From an uncultured Pseudomonadota bacterium (GTDB lineage Bacteria > Pseudomonadota > Alphaproteobacteria > RF32 > CAG-239): a DNA stretch of 7,286 bases. Positions within the stretch are counted from its first letter, which is position 1, and every line of letters begins with the position of its first letter. The stretch covers positions 1 to 7,286 of the forward strand of contig CABUWG010000071.1 in assembly GCA_902495305.1 (NCBI GenBank), in the 5' to 3' direction. Positions 1 through 6,168 of the stretch are shown piece after piece. The notes beneath the pieces were generated by a model. That model saw only the letters and a program-made list of their open reading frames with translations, was not told the DNA's origin and did not search any database. The position numbers and the translations under genes were made by a program.

Positions 1-124
1 AGTCAGGCAGGAAACAGACGCCACCGAAGGCAGAAGAAGGTGGGAGGAGCACCGAGAAAGCAGCGGCAACAGCAAAAACTGATACCGCAGAGTTTAGTTT
101 CATGTGTAGCATAGTGTGTTTCAT
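1..124 (-). CDS. N-terminus of an exported protein of unknown function (partial, cut by window edge)
   Basis: The first 41 codons are visible on the minus strand, and the rest lies beyond base 1. The peptide starts MKHTMLHMKL and continues with a hydrophobic stretch of Ala, Val, Phe and Leu (about residues 13-27). A PPSSA segment follows (28-32), with a plausible signal peptidase I site after A32, and then FGGVC, where Cys37 is the first cysteine. This is a typical Sec signal peptide, so the product is probably exported. The ATG at 124-122 is chosen because a strong AGGAG lies 7 nt upstream; a second in-frame ATG at codon 8 is possible. A sigma70-like promoter and a structured leader lie upstream. 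The mature protein cannot be identified. It may be another Cys-containing surface protein like the one at the right edge, but one visible Cys does not prove that. Confidence 0.8.
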   Translation of the reverse strand, partial: MKHTMLHMKLNSAVSVFAVAAAFSVLLPPSSAFGGVCFLPD

Positions 125-130
125 TTTCGG

Positions 131-139
131 TCTCCTCCC
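131..139 (-). promoter_or_regulatory. Shine-Dalgarno site of the left-edge exported protein
   Basis: The minus strand reads GGGAGGAGA, ending 6 nt before the ATG at 124-122 (the AGGAG core is 7 nt away). This is a near-perfect match to the 16S anti-SD and fixes the start codon. It is the strongest ribosome site in the window apart from GGAGGG at 3321-3326. Confidence 0.75.
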
Positions 140-185
140 ATATAAAATTCTTTTCAGAGCACATAGTCTGTCACAAATCCCGATG

Positions 186-252
186 GAGCAACGCGGTCCT
201 CTGGGCAGTAAGCTGACAGTTGACGGCTGTCGGCCTCCCGACCGCGTTGCTC
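186..252 (-). promoter_or_regulatory. Structured hairpin in the 5' leader of the left-edge gene
   Basis: GAGCAACGCGGTC (186-198) and GACCGCGTTGCTC (240-252) form a perfect 13-bp stem. Inside it GCTGACAG (212-219) and CTGTCGGC (227-234) form an 8-bp stem with one G-U pair and a 7-nt loop. A competing hairpin, GTCGG (229-233) with CCGAC (238-242), shares bases with both stems, so two exclusive folds are possible. The element lies between the minus-strand promoter at 302-330 and the gene start at 124, hence in its mRNA leader of about 170 nt. The stem is followed by TTTTCTTT only on the plus strand, so it could instead be the intrinsic terminator of a plus-strand transcript or a small RNA. I do not recognise a known riboswitch family. 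The pairing is certain; its role is not. Confidence 0.6.
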
Positions 253-301
253 TTTTCTTTATCTGAACAGCATAGTGCCCAGAATGGTTAATACTAAGGT
301 T

Positions 302-330
302 ACTATACCATAAAGAAATACAAGAGTCAA
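302..330 (-). promoter_or_regulatory. Sigma70-type promoter for the left-edge gene
   Basis: On the minus strand TTGACT (330-325) and TATAGT (307-302) are separated by exactly 17 bp. Each hexamer matches the housekeeping consensus at 5 of 6 positions. The start of transcription would fall near base 295, giving a leader of roughly 170 nt that contains the 186-252 hairpin. No other gene on this strand lies between the promoter and the ATG at 124. Confidence 0.7.
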
Positions 331-339
331 TATATAATA

Positions 340-670
340 AAAAGTGGGGTGGAGATTTTGGCTAGGGGATAAGAAAAAGCAAGAGAAATTTGGCTAAAAA
401 TGGGGTAAAAGGAGGGGGATGGTGGAGAAAGTGGGGAGAAAAGGGACAGAGAGTGGAAAAGTGAGGCAAGCTGGATGGGAGCGGTGAGGAAAGGAGTGAG
501 AAGAATAAGAGTGTGAAAGGGGGTGGAGGAAGTGGAATGGGAAAAGAGGGAGTGTGGAGAATGAGGCAGGCGGAAAGGTGAATGGAAAGAAAAGAGAGGA
601 TGGGGTAAAAAAAGCGAAGAAGGGAACGGGCTGGGATAGAAGCAGGAGATGGGAGGGACGAGAAAATAAA
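340..670. other. Purine-skewed low-complexity spacer, no credible gene
   Basis: This stretch of over 300 bases holds no recognisable gene. By hand count, 361-660 has about 47 pyrimidines in 300 bases on the plus strand (about 84% purine), mostly single pyrimidines scattered in G/A runs. G runs such as GGGGG (413-417) and several GGGG recur. The minus strand can be read as 122- and 130-residue frames, but these are only Ser/Pro/Leu/Phe/His, which is what polypyrimidine sequence gives; they show no domain and run across the terminator at 671-693. No exact tandem unit was found. A perfect TATAAT at 333-338 on the plus strand lies just upstream but has no convincing -35. The tract could be structural DNA, a purine-rich RNA, or a decayed region. 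Confidence 0.7.
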
Positions 671-693
671 GCCCCACGTTTTTTGCATGGGGC
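663..693 (-). terminator. Intrinsic terminator of the pseudokinase/membrane-protein operon
   Basis: GCCCCA (671-676) pairs with TGGGGC (688-693) around an 11-base loop. On the minus strand the stem is followed at once by TTTATTTT (670-663), and it lies about 12 nt after the stop of the membrane-protein gene, so it should end the 3214-705 operon. On the plus strand a run of eight T starts at 699, but it is offset by 5 bases from the stem. It may therefore also work, less well, for rightward transcripts out of the purine tract. Confidence 0.75.
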
Positions 694-704
694 AAAGGTT
701 TTTT

Positions 705-1193
705 TTATTTGATATTTTTCGATTGTTCGTTAATAACTTCTTGTCCCCATTCATCGGCCATGTCGGCGAGTTTTTTATCGATGACGTTCATTCTTTTGCC
801 GGCAGATATTTTAGCGAAGAAGATAAACAGATTAGGCAGTTCGCAATATAGTATCAGGCCAATGCCGGCAGAGCCCAGCATGATTATCAGGTTAAAGACA
901 TCGCGCACGATGTCAATGGCGCCGTCCATGGAATAGTGGTTGATGACATGAAGCAGGTAAATAAAAACGCCTGCCATATTAAAACAGCCGATCGTCACCA
1001 GCTTGGGGGAATTTTTGGGGTCGGTAATCAATAAGGTGATTGTCGGCAGCAGTCCGATGAGCAGAATGATGGTAAACGGCAGCGCTATGATGATTGTCAG
1101 GAGCAGAATCGTAATAAGTATCCACCGTTTGGTTCTTTTTGCCGCGGGAGTCGATATTTTTTTATTTAAATCGCTTTTCTTTTTTATTTTCAT
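705..1193 (-). CDS. Small membrane protein co-translated with the pseudokinase
   Basis: A protein of 162 residues. The basic N-terminus (KIKKKSDLNKK and KRTKR) is followed by about three membrane segments: residues 24-56 (long, Ile/Leu-rich), 66-88 (with GCFNMAGVF) and 100-127 (with GSAGIGLIL). The tail of about 35 residues is charged and soluble. The positive N-terminus suggests it faces the cytoplasm. Its ATG (1193-1191) shares one base with the TGA of the upstream kinase-like gene (TGATG), so the two are almost surely translationally coupled, and the proteins probably act together at the inner membrane. An intrinsic terminator follows the stop closely. The LPT and N-x-AGV patterns resemble a conserved hypothetical family I associate with Rhodospirillales, from memory only. 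I recognise no enzyme motif and assign no function. Confidence 0.85.
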   Translation of the reverse strand: MKIKKKSDLNKKISTPAAKRTKRWILITILLLTIIIALPFTIILLIGLLPTITLLITDPKNSPKLVTIGCFNMAGVFIYLLHVINHYSMDGAIDIVRDVFNLIIMLGSAGIGLILYCELPNLFIFFAKISAGKRMNVIDKKLADMADEWGQEVINEQSKNIK

Positions 1194-3214
1194 CAGTTTA
1201 ATATCCAGAAAATGAGGTTAATGACAAAAGAAGCAATCATCACAAAGATGGAGAGTATGACGGCAAATTTTAAGGCAAGTTCTTTGGCTTCTTCGTCCTG
1301 ACGCGTTCCGCGGGTCAGTATCCGGCTTTTGGCCGAGAGCAGCATATTGATTTCCGAAACGGCGCGGTTGAATTGTTTTTTATCATTGTCTTTAGCTTCC
1401 GGATCTTCTAAAATCCGGTGAATTTCCATCAGTTTTCCGCCTTTGGCAACTTTAATGATTTCTCTTTCCAAAAACTTTTGATATTTGAGATTGCGATACT
1501 GTTTTATCAGCGGCTTGCAAATGTTTATCATCCACTGGCAAAGGTGCGGAAGCTGTGCCGGACCGTATTTGCTCTGGATACTGGTATATAAGCGCAGGAC
1601 GGCGCTGATTTGGATGTATTCTAATTTTGAGTTCATGTCGATGATGATCCCGTCAATTTTTTTGCCCATTTTGCAACGCAGATAAGCGATGATTGTCTTG
1701 TCTATCGGCAGGCCGGATGGTTTGGAAACAGCATAAGTGTTGTCCAGCGCCTTGACAATCTGGGTCAGAGAAATCGCCAGTTCATTGCCGAGCAGCGGGC
1801 TGGTGCAGGGAAGGTCGTTGTCAAAGTCGTACATAATCCGCTCAATACCGTAACCGTAGTCCTGACGGTTGATATAGACTTTGAATTCTCCGGCATTGGC
1901 CGGCGAGCGGGCGTTGTTTTGTTCCAAATACCAGAATTTGATAAGGTCATAGCTGAAAAGATCGTTATAAACTTTCATATCGTAACGGTTTTTCAGTCCG
2001 TAGAATATGGCTTTGGGGGTGCCATCCGGAAAAACAGAAATATCACCCAGACGAATCGGAGCGGCAGGGTTAATCAAAATACAGATTTTACTCAGCATGA
2101 TGCTGAACGGAATCTTGTCTTTATCCTGAGCAATGATTTTTTCTACCTGATTATAAAGTTTTTCATCTTCCAGACCGCTTTTAATCCAGTCCTGAAGTTT
2201 GCCCGACGCAATCAGCTCTTTGGCCTCGGTTACAGAATTTTGCAGTGCCATTGCGGCATCGGCGTTGGTATAATGTTTTTCTCCGTTAATGCTCAGTGCG
2301 CGTTTGGAGTTTTCTATGCCGCCGTGGGTGATGAAGGTATTGTTTTTGCCTTCCATGAAGTTGTAACATTGCAAATAGTCCCAGCGGTTTTCCGGCAGAT
2401 CGGCCAGCATGCCGCGAAATAAGGCAATGTAGGATGTGGGCAGTTTGTCCTCGCTGGATAAGGCAAGAAAAGAGCCTTTTCTTAATTTTGTTCTGAGAAT
2501 TTCCGGTACCGAAATTTCCGGAAGAATGTCTTTTTGAAAAATCAGCGAGAGCAATACAACGCCGGCAGCGTAAATGTCATTTTTGTCGCTGCCTTCACCG
2601 CGGCCTTCTTTTTGTGCCATCAGGCTTTCAATGGTTTCATAAGCCGCCGGCTGGTAAAAAGCCGGAAAAGCGGCCATACAGTCGCCGAGTACCAGTTCGG
2701 TTTTGTTGTCGTCTTTAAAATATATGTTATTTATGCGGACGGAGCGATGGGTAATGCCGTAGCCTTTCAGGGCTTCAATACCGGCAAGCAGGGACAGCAG
2801 GGCTTTTTTGAACTTTTCGGGCTCTTTTTTCCATGAAAAATCGGCACTGTCGAAGACTGAAGCTTTCGGTCCGTTCGGCATCTGATAAATCAGGGCCATG
2901 TTGCGGGAGCGCTGGGGCGTGTAGTTGACAACGCCGTATTCAACCAGTTTTAATACGCTCGGGTGCTCCATGGATTTTAAATGCGGAAGCAAAGAAATGC
3001 GGGCGGAGGTATTGTTGCTGCAAATCAGCGCAAAAAGCCGCCGGCTTTGGCTGATCTTGTCGATGACGGCATAAGCCTTGGCGCCGTTGGTATCATGTTC
3101 CGGCAGCGGTTTGCCGTAATCAATCTCGTAGCGCTCTTTTAGTAAGATGCCGTTAGTTTCCGAACTGTCACCGGTGTTTTCTACCCCGGTTGTTTTTATT
3201 TCTTCTTCAGCCAT
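1193..3214 (-). CDS. Tail-anchored protein-kinase-like protein (probable pseudokinase)
   Basis: A protein of 673 residues. Residues about 28-288 follow the eukaryote-like Ser/Thr kinase fold: the HRD-loop equivalent THRSVRINN (155-163), a DFG-equivalent DCM (178-180), an APE-like AAYE (190-193), an alpha-F DIYAAG (213-218) and a final RW (277-278). Key residues are changed. HRD reads HRS, so the catalytic Asp is Ser158. The beta-3 Lys is absent from LFALIC (60-65), and there is no clear Gly-rich loop. I expect no normal phosphotransfer. Residues about 290-640 form a second region I do not recognise, with GYGIERIMYDF at 454-464. One membrane segment (about 649-671) ends the protein, giving a tail-anchored topology with the kinase-like part in the cytoplasm. 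The ATG at 3214 is preferred to an in-frame TTG at 3259: it is an ATG behind GAGAG, and the TTG lies upstream of a likely -10 box. Its TGA overlaps the next gene by one base. Confidence 0.85.
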   Translation of the reverse strand: MAEEEIKTTGVENTGDSSETNGILLKERYEIDYGKPLPEHDTNGAKAYAVIDKISQSRRLFALICSNNTSARISLLPHLKSMEHPSVLKLVEYGVVNYTPQRSRNMALIYQMPNGPKASVFDSADFSWKKEPEKFKKALLSLLAGIEALKGYGITHRSVRINNIYFKDDNKTELVLGDCMAAFPAFYQPAAYETIESLMAQKEGRGEGSDKNDIYAAGVVLLSLIFQKDILPEISVPEILRTKLRKGSFLALSSEDKLPTSYIALFRGMLADLPENRWDYLQCYNFMEGKNNTFITHGGIENSKRALSINGEKHYTNADAAMALQNSVTEAKELIASGKLQDWIKSGLEDEKLYNQVEKIIAQDKDKIPFSIMLSKICILINPAAPIRLGDISVFPDGTPKAIFYGLKNRYDMKVYNDLFSYDLIKFWYLEQNNARSPANAGEFKVYINRQDYGYGIERIMYDFDNDLPCTSPLLGNELAISLTQIVKALDNTYAVSKPSGLPIDKTIIAYLRCKMGKKIDGIIIDMNSKLEYIQISAVLRLYTSIQSKYGPAQLPHLCQWMINICKPLIKQYRNLKYQKFLEREIIKVAKGGKLMEIHRILEDPEAKDNDKKQFNRAVSEINMLLSAKSRILTRGTRQDEEAKELALKFAVILSIFVMIASFVINLIFWILN

Positions 3215-3247
3215 AGCTTGCTCTCTTGTATATACAAATTCATTCTC

Positions 3248-3278
3248 ACTATAAAACAAGAATGTTAATAAACAGCAA
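3248..3278 (-). promoter_or_regulatory. Possible promoter of the pseudokinase operon
   Basis: On the minus strand TATAGT (3253-3248) matches the -10 consensus at 5 of 6 positions. The best -35 candidate, TTGCTG (3278-3273), is weak and 19 bp away. Transcription from here would start near 3241, just downstream of the alternative TTG start codon at 3259, which supports translation from the ATG at 3214. The -10 is reasonable; the -35 is poor. Confidence 0.4.
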
Positions 3279-3290
3279 ATATTTTATTAA

Positions 3291-3319
3291 TTGAATTTTA
3301 AAATTTGCGGATATATATT
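3291..3319 (+). promoter_or_regulatory. Sigma70-type promoter of the PAS/pseudo-GGDEF gene
   Basis: TTGAAT (3291-3296, 4 of 6) and TATATT (3314-3319, 5 of 6) are 17 bp apart. Transcription should start near 3326, giving a very short leader of about 25 nt before the ATG at 3352. That start point would fall at the end of the GGAGGG at 3321-3326 and could leave it out of the mRNA. The promoter lies back-to-back with the likely promoter of the pseudokinase operon in a 137-bp AT-rich gap. Confidence 0.55.
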
Positions 3320-3320
3320 C

Positions 3321-3351
3321 GGAGGGTACCAATGTGATGTGGTTTGTATGA
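3321..3351 (+). promoter_or_regulatory. Misplaced SD and chain of minimal upstream ORFs
   Basis: GGAGGG (3321-3326) is an excellent Shine-Dalgarno but lies 25 nt from the gene's ATG at 3352. At the ideal 5-nt spacing it faces ATG 3332, which is followed at once by TGA (3335-3337), a start-stop ORF. That TGA shares a base with ATG 3337, which opens a four-codon ORF (M-W-F-V) ending in TGA 3349-3351, directly abutting ATG 3352. A further ATG at 3348 reads three codons and stops. Ribosomes loading at the SD would have to reinitiate to reach the gene. If transcription starts near 3326 the SD may be missing and the start nearly leaderless. The arrangement is visible; its function is inferred. Confidence 0.5.
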
Positions 3352-4539
3352 ATGAATAAACAAAATTTTGATACCTTGGAGAATATTTCTCCTGACTACC
3401 TCGAGGGTATCAGCGAGACTACTCCCTTTATAAATCAACCGGCAACGGCCGCCGGCAGTGCTTCTGTCTCTTCAAATGCTGCTATAGATACTTCTGTTTT
3501 GGAAGCTGTCGAACCGGTTGTTCAGATGGCCGAGATTAAGCAGTATATTCCGCAAAGTCCGGTGGAAGAAGAAACTGCGGAAGAGGAGAATGCTGCCGGA
3601 CAAGACGATTTTATTAAGGAAGCTGATGTCCGGCTTGATGACGTTATTAAAAAATTTTTTTCAAGTTCCGAGCGGCCGATAGTGATTGTCAGCGATGACA
3701 AGATTGAATATGCCAATGAAACAATGCAAAAGATTCTGGAAGCCGGAGAAAACGAAATTGTCGGGCAGAATTTTTTCAGCTTTGTGGCCGAAGAGGACTG
3801 GAACCGTCTGGCCGAAAATATCGGCGTGATGTTGACGGACGGCAAAAAAGTGAATGCCGATCTTAAGTCTAAAAACGGAAAACTTTATAATGTCGGACTG
3901 GAGGCGATTTATCTGCCCGATGCCAGACGTTTTTCTTTTATTTTAATCGGGCAGGACAGGTTTGATGCCGGTGCCGGCATTCAGGAGCGGACGACAGAAA
4001 AGCCGGCGGCACTGAATTTGTATGACGAGGTAACCGGTCTGCCGAGCTTTTATTTGTTTGAAGACCGTGTTCAGATGGCAATTAATTACGAGAATTATAA
4101 AGATTCCCGCCTGCGGAAGAATATGGTTGCGGTGATTGCCGTTTCAATTGACAATATTTTTGTTCTGCGCCAGCAGGGAATTGCCGATTTTGTTTTGAAA
4201 AAACTGGCCTCCAAACTTGTGCTTTCTTTGAAGAAAAATTATACGGTTGCCCGCGGTATGGCTTATGAGTTCTGGATTATGATGAACGATATTTCCAGCA
4301 TGGGAGATTTGGATCTGGAAATGCGCAAGCTTAACGCCATTTTTATGGAAGGTGTCAGCGATAACATTACCGAGCACAATGTAAACACAAGTATCGGCGT
4401 GAGCATTTTCCCGACGGTCGCAAAGTCTGCCAAAAAGCTTTTGGAACAGACGATTAAAGCCACAAAAAAATCTCAGGAAAAAGGCGGCGGAATTTCAGTT
4501 TTCAGCGAAGAAGACGAGCCGCCGGCAACGGTTAATTAA
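3352..4539 (+). CDS. PAS plus degenerate GGDEF-domain protein
   Basis: A protein of 395 residues with no membrane segment or signal peptide. Residues 1-90 are an Ala/Glu-rich, probably disordered leader (EEETAEEENAA). Residues about 95-205 are a PAS sensor domain (IVIVSDDKIEYAN, VGQNFFSFV). Residues about 224-385 follow the diguanylate cyclase fold: YDEVTGLPS (224-232) matches the usual D-x-LTGLPN, and VNTSIGVSIFP (344-354) matches the SIG strand. The active-site GGDEF is replaced by MAYEF (303-307, preceded by RG), so both glycines and the metal-binding Asp are lost. I expect no cyclic-di-GMP synthesis. It may bind nucleotide or a partner instead. An in-frame TGA immediately before the ATG excludes a longer start. 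The gene is divergent from the membrane pseudokinase operon, which hints at one signalling unit, and its stop overlaps the convergent methyltransferase gene. Confidence 0.85.
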   Translation: MNKQNFDTLENISPDYLEGISETTPFINQPATAAGSASVSSNAAIDTSVLEAVEPVVQMAEIKQYIPQSPVEEETAEEENAAGQDDFIKEADVRLDDVIKKFFSSSERPIVIVSDDKIEYANETMQKILEAGENEIVGQNFFSFVAEEDWNRLAENIGVMLTDGKKVNADLKSKNGKLYNVGLEAIYLPDARRFSFILIGQDRFDAGAGIQERTTEKPAALNLYDEVTGLPSFYLFEDRVQMAINYENYKDSRLRKNMVAVIAVSIDNIFVLRQQGIADFVLKKLASKLVLSLKKNYTVARGMAYEFWIMMNDISSMGDLDLEMRKLNAIFMEGVSDNITEHNVNTSIGVSIFPTVAKSAKKLLEQTIKATKKSQEKGGGISVFSEEDEPPATVN

Positions 4540-4542
4540 CCG
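4529..4542. repeat. 14-bp palindrome containing both convergent stop codons
   Basis: CGGTTAATTAACCG is a perfect palindrome. It holds the TAA of the plus-strand PAS/GGDEF gene (4537-4539) and the TAA of the minus-strand methyltransferase (4538-4536). There is no T run on either side, so it is not a standard intrinsic terminator, and none is seen nearby. Each transcript probably runs on into the antisense of the other gene. Confidence 0.6.
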
Positions 4543-5273
4543 GCTTCAAAAAATCCGGTGCCTTTGCGCAAAATGTTTTGAGCCTGCGGCGTGTAGGTTC
4601 CGTCGGGTGCATGAATTGTAATCCCCTGATGAATAACGGCCGGAGAGCGGCTGGCTTTGTGGGCGATAATCATTATCCGCTTGGCGTTTTGCTGCGGTTT
4701 GGAAAATACCGGAATGATTTGAATGCCTCCGGTTTTTTTGTGCAAAGCGGCCAGAATTTCATCAACGGCTTCAGCGCGGTTAATCATGTAAAAACAGCCT
4801 TGCGGTTTTATCATCCGGAGACAGAAGTTTATCCAGGACGTCAGGTTAAAATCAGTAAAATTGTGGGCCGTGGCTTTTCCGGCATAAGGCGAAGGCATGT
4901 CTTTTTCGGCATAAGGCGGATTGGTGATAACATGGTCAAAGCTGCCGCCGTTTAAGCCGGGGATTTTCTGTCTGATGTCGCAATTAAGAAAGCGGGCGGA
5001 AAAACCGTTGGCCTGAGCGCTGGTGTTGGAGAGTTCTGCCAGTTCGGGCTGGATTTCAAGTCCGGTAATCTGCGGATTCTGGTTTTGCAGGCGATGTGCC
5101 AGACAGAGGGAAACGGCGCCGGTGCCGGAGCCGACGTCCAAAATGCTGTCGCCGTTTTTTATCTGAGCCAGCGAAGAGAGCAGAACCGCGTCGGTAGAAG
5201 CGCGGTATCCGTTCACAGGCTGAAAAATTTTTACTTTCTTATCCAATAAATAGTCGTTAGTATAATCTATCAT
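4536..5273 (-). CDS. trmN6: tRNA1(Val) (adenine37-N6)-methyltransferase-like protein (TrmN6/YfiC family)
   Basis: A 245-residue class I SAM-dependent methyltransferase. The order of motifs is typical of the family: an N-terminal FQPVNGYRASTDAVLL (17-32), SAM-binding motif I DVGSGTG (46-52), an acidic residue after the second strand at E73 (GLEIQ), and the catalytic NPPY (118-121) of N6-adenine methylases. The length matches the COG4123 family. The Escherichia coli member methylates A37 of tRNA1(Val); the substrate here is inferred and could be another tRNA or RNA. The start at 5273 is chosen because AAGAGG lies 7 nt upstream, while the ATG eight codons earlier (5297) has no ribosome site. The gene is divergent from the HAD gene (45-bp gap) and convergent with the PAS/GGDEF gene, overlapping it by 4 bases. 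No terminator is visible after it. Confidence 0.82.
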   Translation of the reverse strand: MIDYTNDYLLDKKVKIFQPVNGYRASTDAVLLSSLAQIKNGDSILDVGSGTGAVSLCLAHRLQNQNPQITGLEIQPELAELSNTSAQANGFSARFLNCDIRQKIPGLNGGSFDHVITNPPYAEKDMPSPYAGKATAHNFTDFNLTSWINFCLRMIKPQGCFYMINRAEAVDEILAALHKKTGGIQIIPVFSKPQQNAKRIMIIAHKASRSPAVIHQGITIHAPDGTYTPQAQNILRKGTGFFEAG

Positions 5274-5318
5274 TTTGTAGCCTCTTATTGCGGCCATCTT
5301 AAACGGGAAAATATAAAA

Positions 5319-6161
5319 ATGCCAGAAAATATTTTAGACTTAAGTGATAATTTTGATTTGTATGTGTTTGATATTTACGGGGTTTTGTGGAATGGCAAAA
5401 GCGTTATTTCCGGAGCAGACCGGACTTTGGAAGCCCTGAAAGATGCCGGAAAAAAAGTTTTGATTATGTCAAACGGGACGGCGCTTTCTCCGCAGATTGA
5501 GGCTGGTTATGCCAAAAGAGGTTTTGTAAAGGGGCGGCATTATGACCGGATTGTTTCTTCCGGCGACGCTTACCGCGCTTATGTTATTAATGACAAACGG
5601 GCATTGAGGTTTTATCAGTTCGGGCGGCCAAGCAGGGTTTTATTTGAAGGCAGCCGTTATATTGAACTGGCAACGCCGGAGGAGGCTGATTTTGTTTATG
5701 CCGGCGTGCCGCAGACTTTTGACGGTGAAATCTGGCGGGATTATCTGACAATTGAGCCGTTTGCTGATGAACTCTTGCAATTGATTAAAACGGGAAAGAC
5801 GCTGGTTTGCGTTAATCCGGATCTGAAGGCTTTTGAAAACCAGTATGACGAGCCGGTTATTCGTCAGGGCAGCGTGGCAAAATTTTATGCCGAAAACGGC
5901 GGTGATGTAGAATATTGGGGAAAACCGTACGGCAATATTTATGATTATGCTTTGCGTGATGATCCGACACCGCGGGAAAGAATGCTGATGATCGGGGATA
6001 CGCTGCAGACGGATATTCTGGGCGGTAAAAATTATGGTATGAAAACGGTATTAATCCGTCGTGGCATTTCCGAGATGAATATGCTTGAGGCCGGCATGAC
6101 GGATATGAGGGCTTATGCGCAAAGTCTGAATATTGTGCCTGATTATATTTTTGAACCCTGA
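5319..6161 (+). CDS. HAD-superfamily class IIA hydrolase-like protein (TIGR01459 type)
   Basis: A 280-residue cytoplasmic protein. Motif I is FDIYGVLWNG (17-26) with nucleophile D18. Motif II is MSNGT with S51, the motif III lysine is K202 in YWGKPYG, and motif IV is MIGDTLQTDILGG with D227 and D232. The large cap between motifs II and III fits class IIA (NagD-like). The second Asp of the usual DxD, the acid/base residue, is Tyr20; an aromatic residue there is what I recall for the TIGR01459 subfamily (DVWGVLH-like), so this is probably a subfamily trait, not decay. The substrate is unknown; a phosphatase role is only inferred. The ATG at 5319 has a weak GGGA about 10 nt upstream. No clear promoter is seen in the short divergent gap. 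A strong terminator follows within 10 bases of the stop. Confidence 0.85.
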   Translation: MPENILDLSDNFDLYVFDIYGVLWNGKSVISGADRTLEALKDAGKKVLIMSNGTALSPQIEAGYAKRGFVKGRHYDRIVSSGDAYRAYVINDKRALRFYQFGRPSRVLFEGSRYIELATPEEADFVYAGVPQTFDGEIWRDYLTIEPFADELLQLIKTGKTLVCVNPDLKAFENQYDEPVIRQGSVAKFYAENGGDVEYWGKPYGNIYDYALRDDPTPRERMLMIGDTLQTDILGGKNYGMKTVLIRRGISEMNMLEAGMTDMRAYAQSLNIVPDYIFEP

Positions 6162-6168
6162 GCAAAAG

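Noticed and set aside
186..252. 4.5S (SRP) RNA gene suggested by the long hairpin
   Set aside because: The conserved SRP loop sequences (GGTCAGG and GGAAGCAGCC types) are absent.
331..345. Plus-strand promoter at TATAAT 333-338 driving a purine-rich RNA
   Set aside because: The -10 is perfect, but no acceptable -35 or extended -10 is present, and AT-rich sequence gives such hexamers by chance. It is kept only as a possibility in the purine-tract finding.
401..660. FtsK-orienting (KOPS) sites in the purine tract
   Set aside because: GGGAGGG at 651-657 resembles the motif, but no exact GGGNAGGG was found by eye.
327..754. Two minus-strand open frames of 122 and 130 codons
   Set aside because: Their composition (Ser, Pro, Leu, Phe, His, Thr) is the direct result of polypyrimidine sequence. 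They overlap each other and the terminator at 671-693, and have no ribosome site or domain.
3215..3259. TTG start adding 15 residues to the pseudokinase
   Set aside because: It is a rare start codon, lies upstream of the likely transcription start, and has no ribosome site. The ATG at 3214 has GAGAG in position.
5274..5297. ATG at 5297 as start of the methyltransferase
   Set aside because: No Shine-Dalgarno precedes it, while AAGAGG is correctly placed for the ATG at 5273, where the family-like sequence begins.
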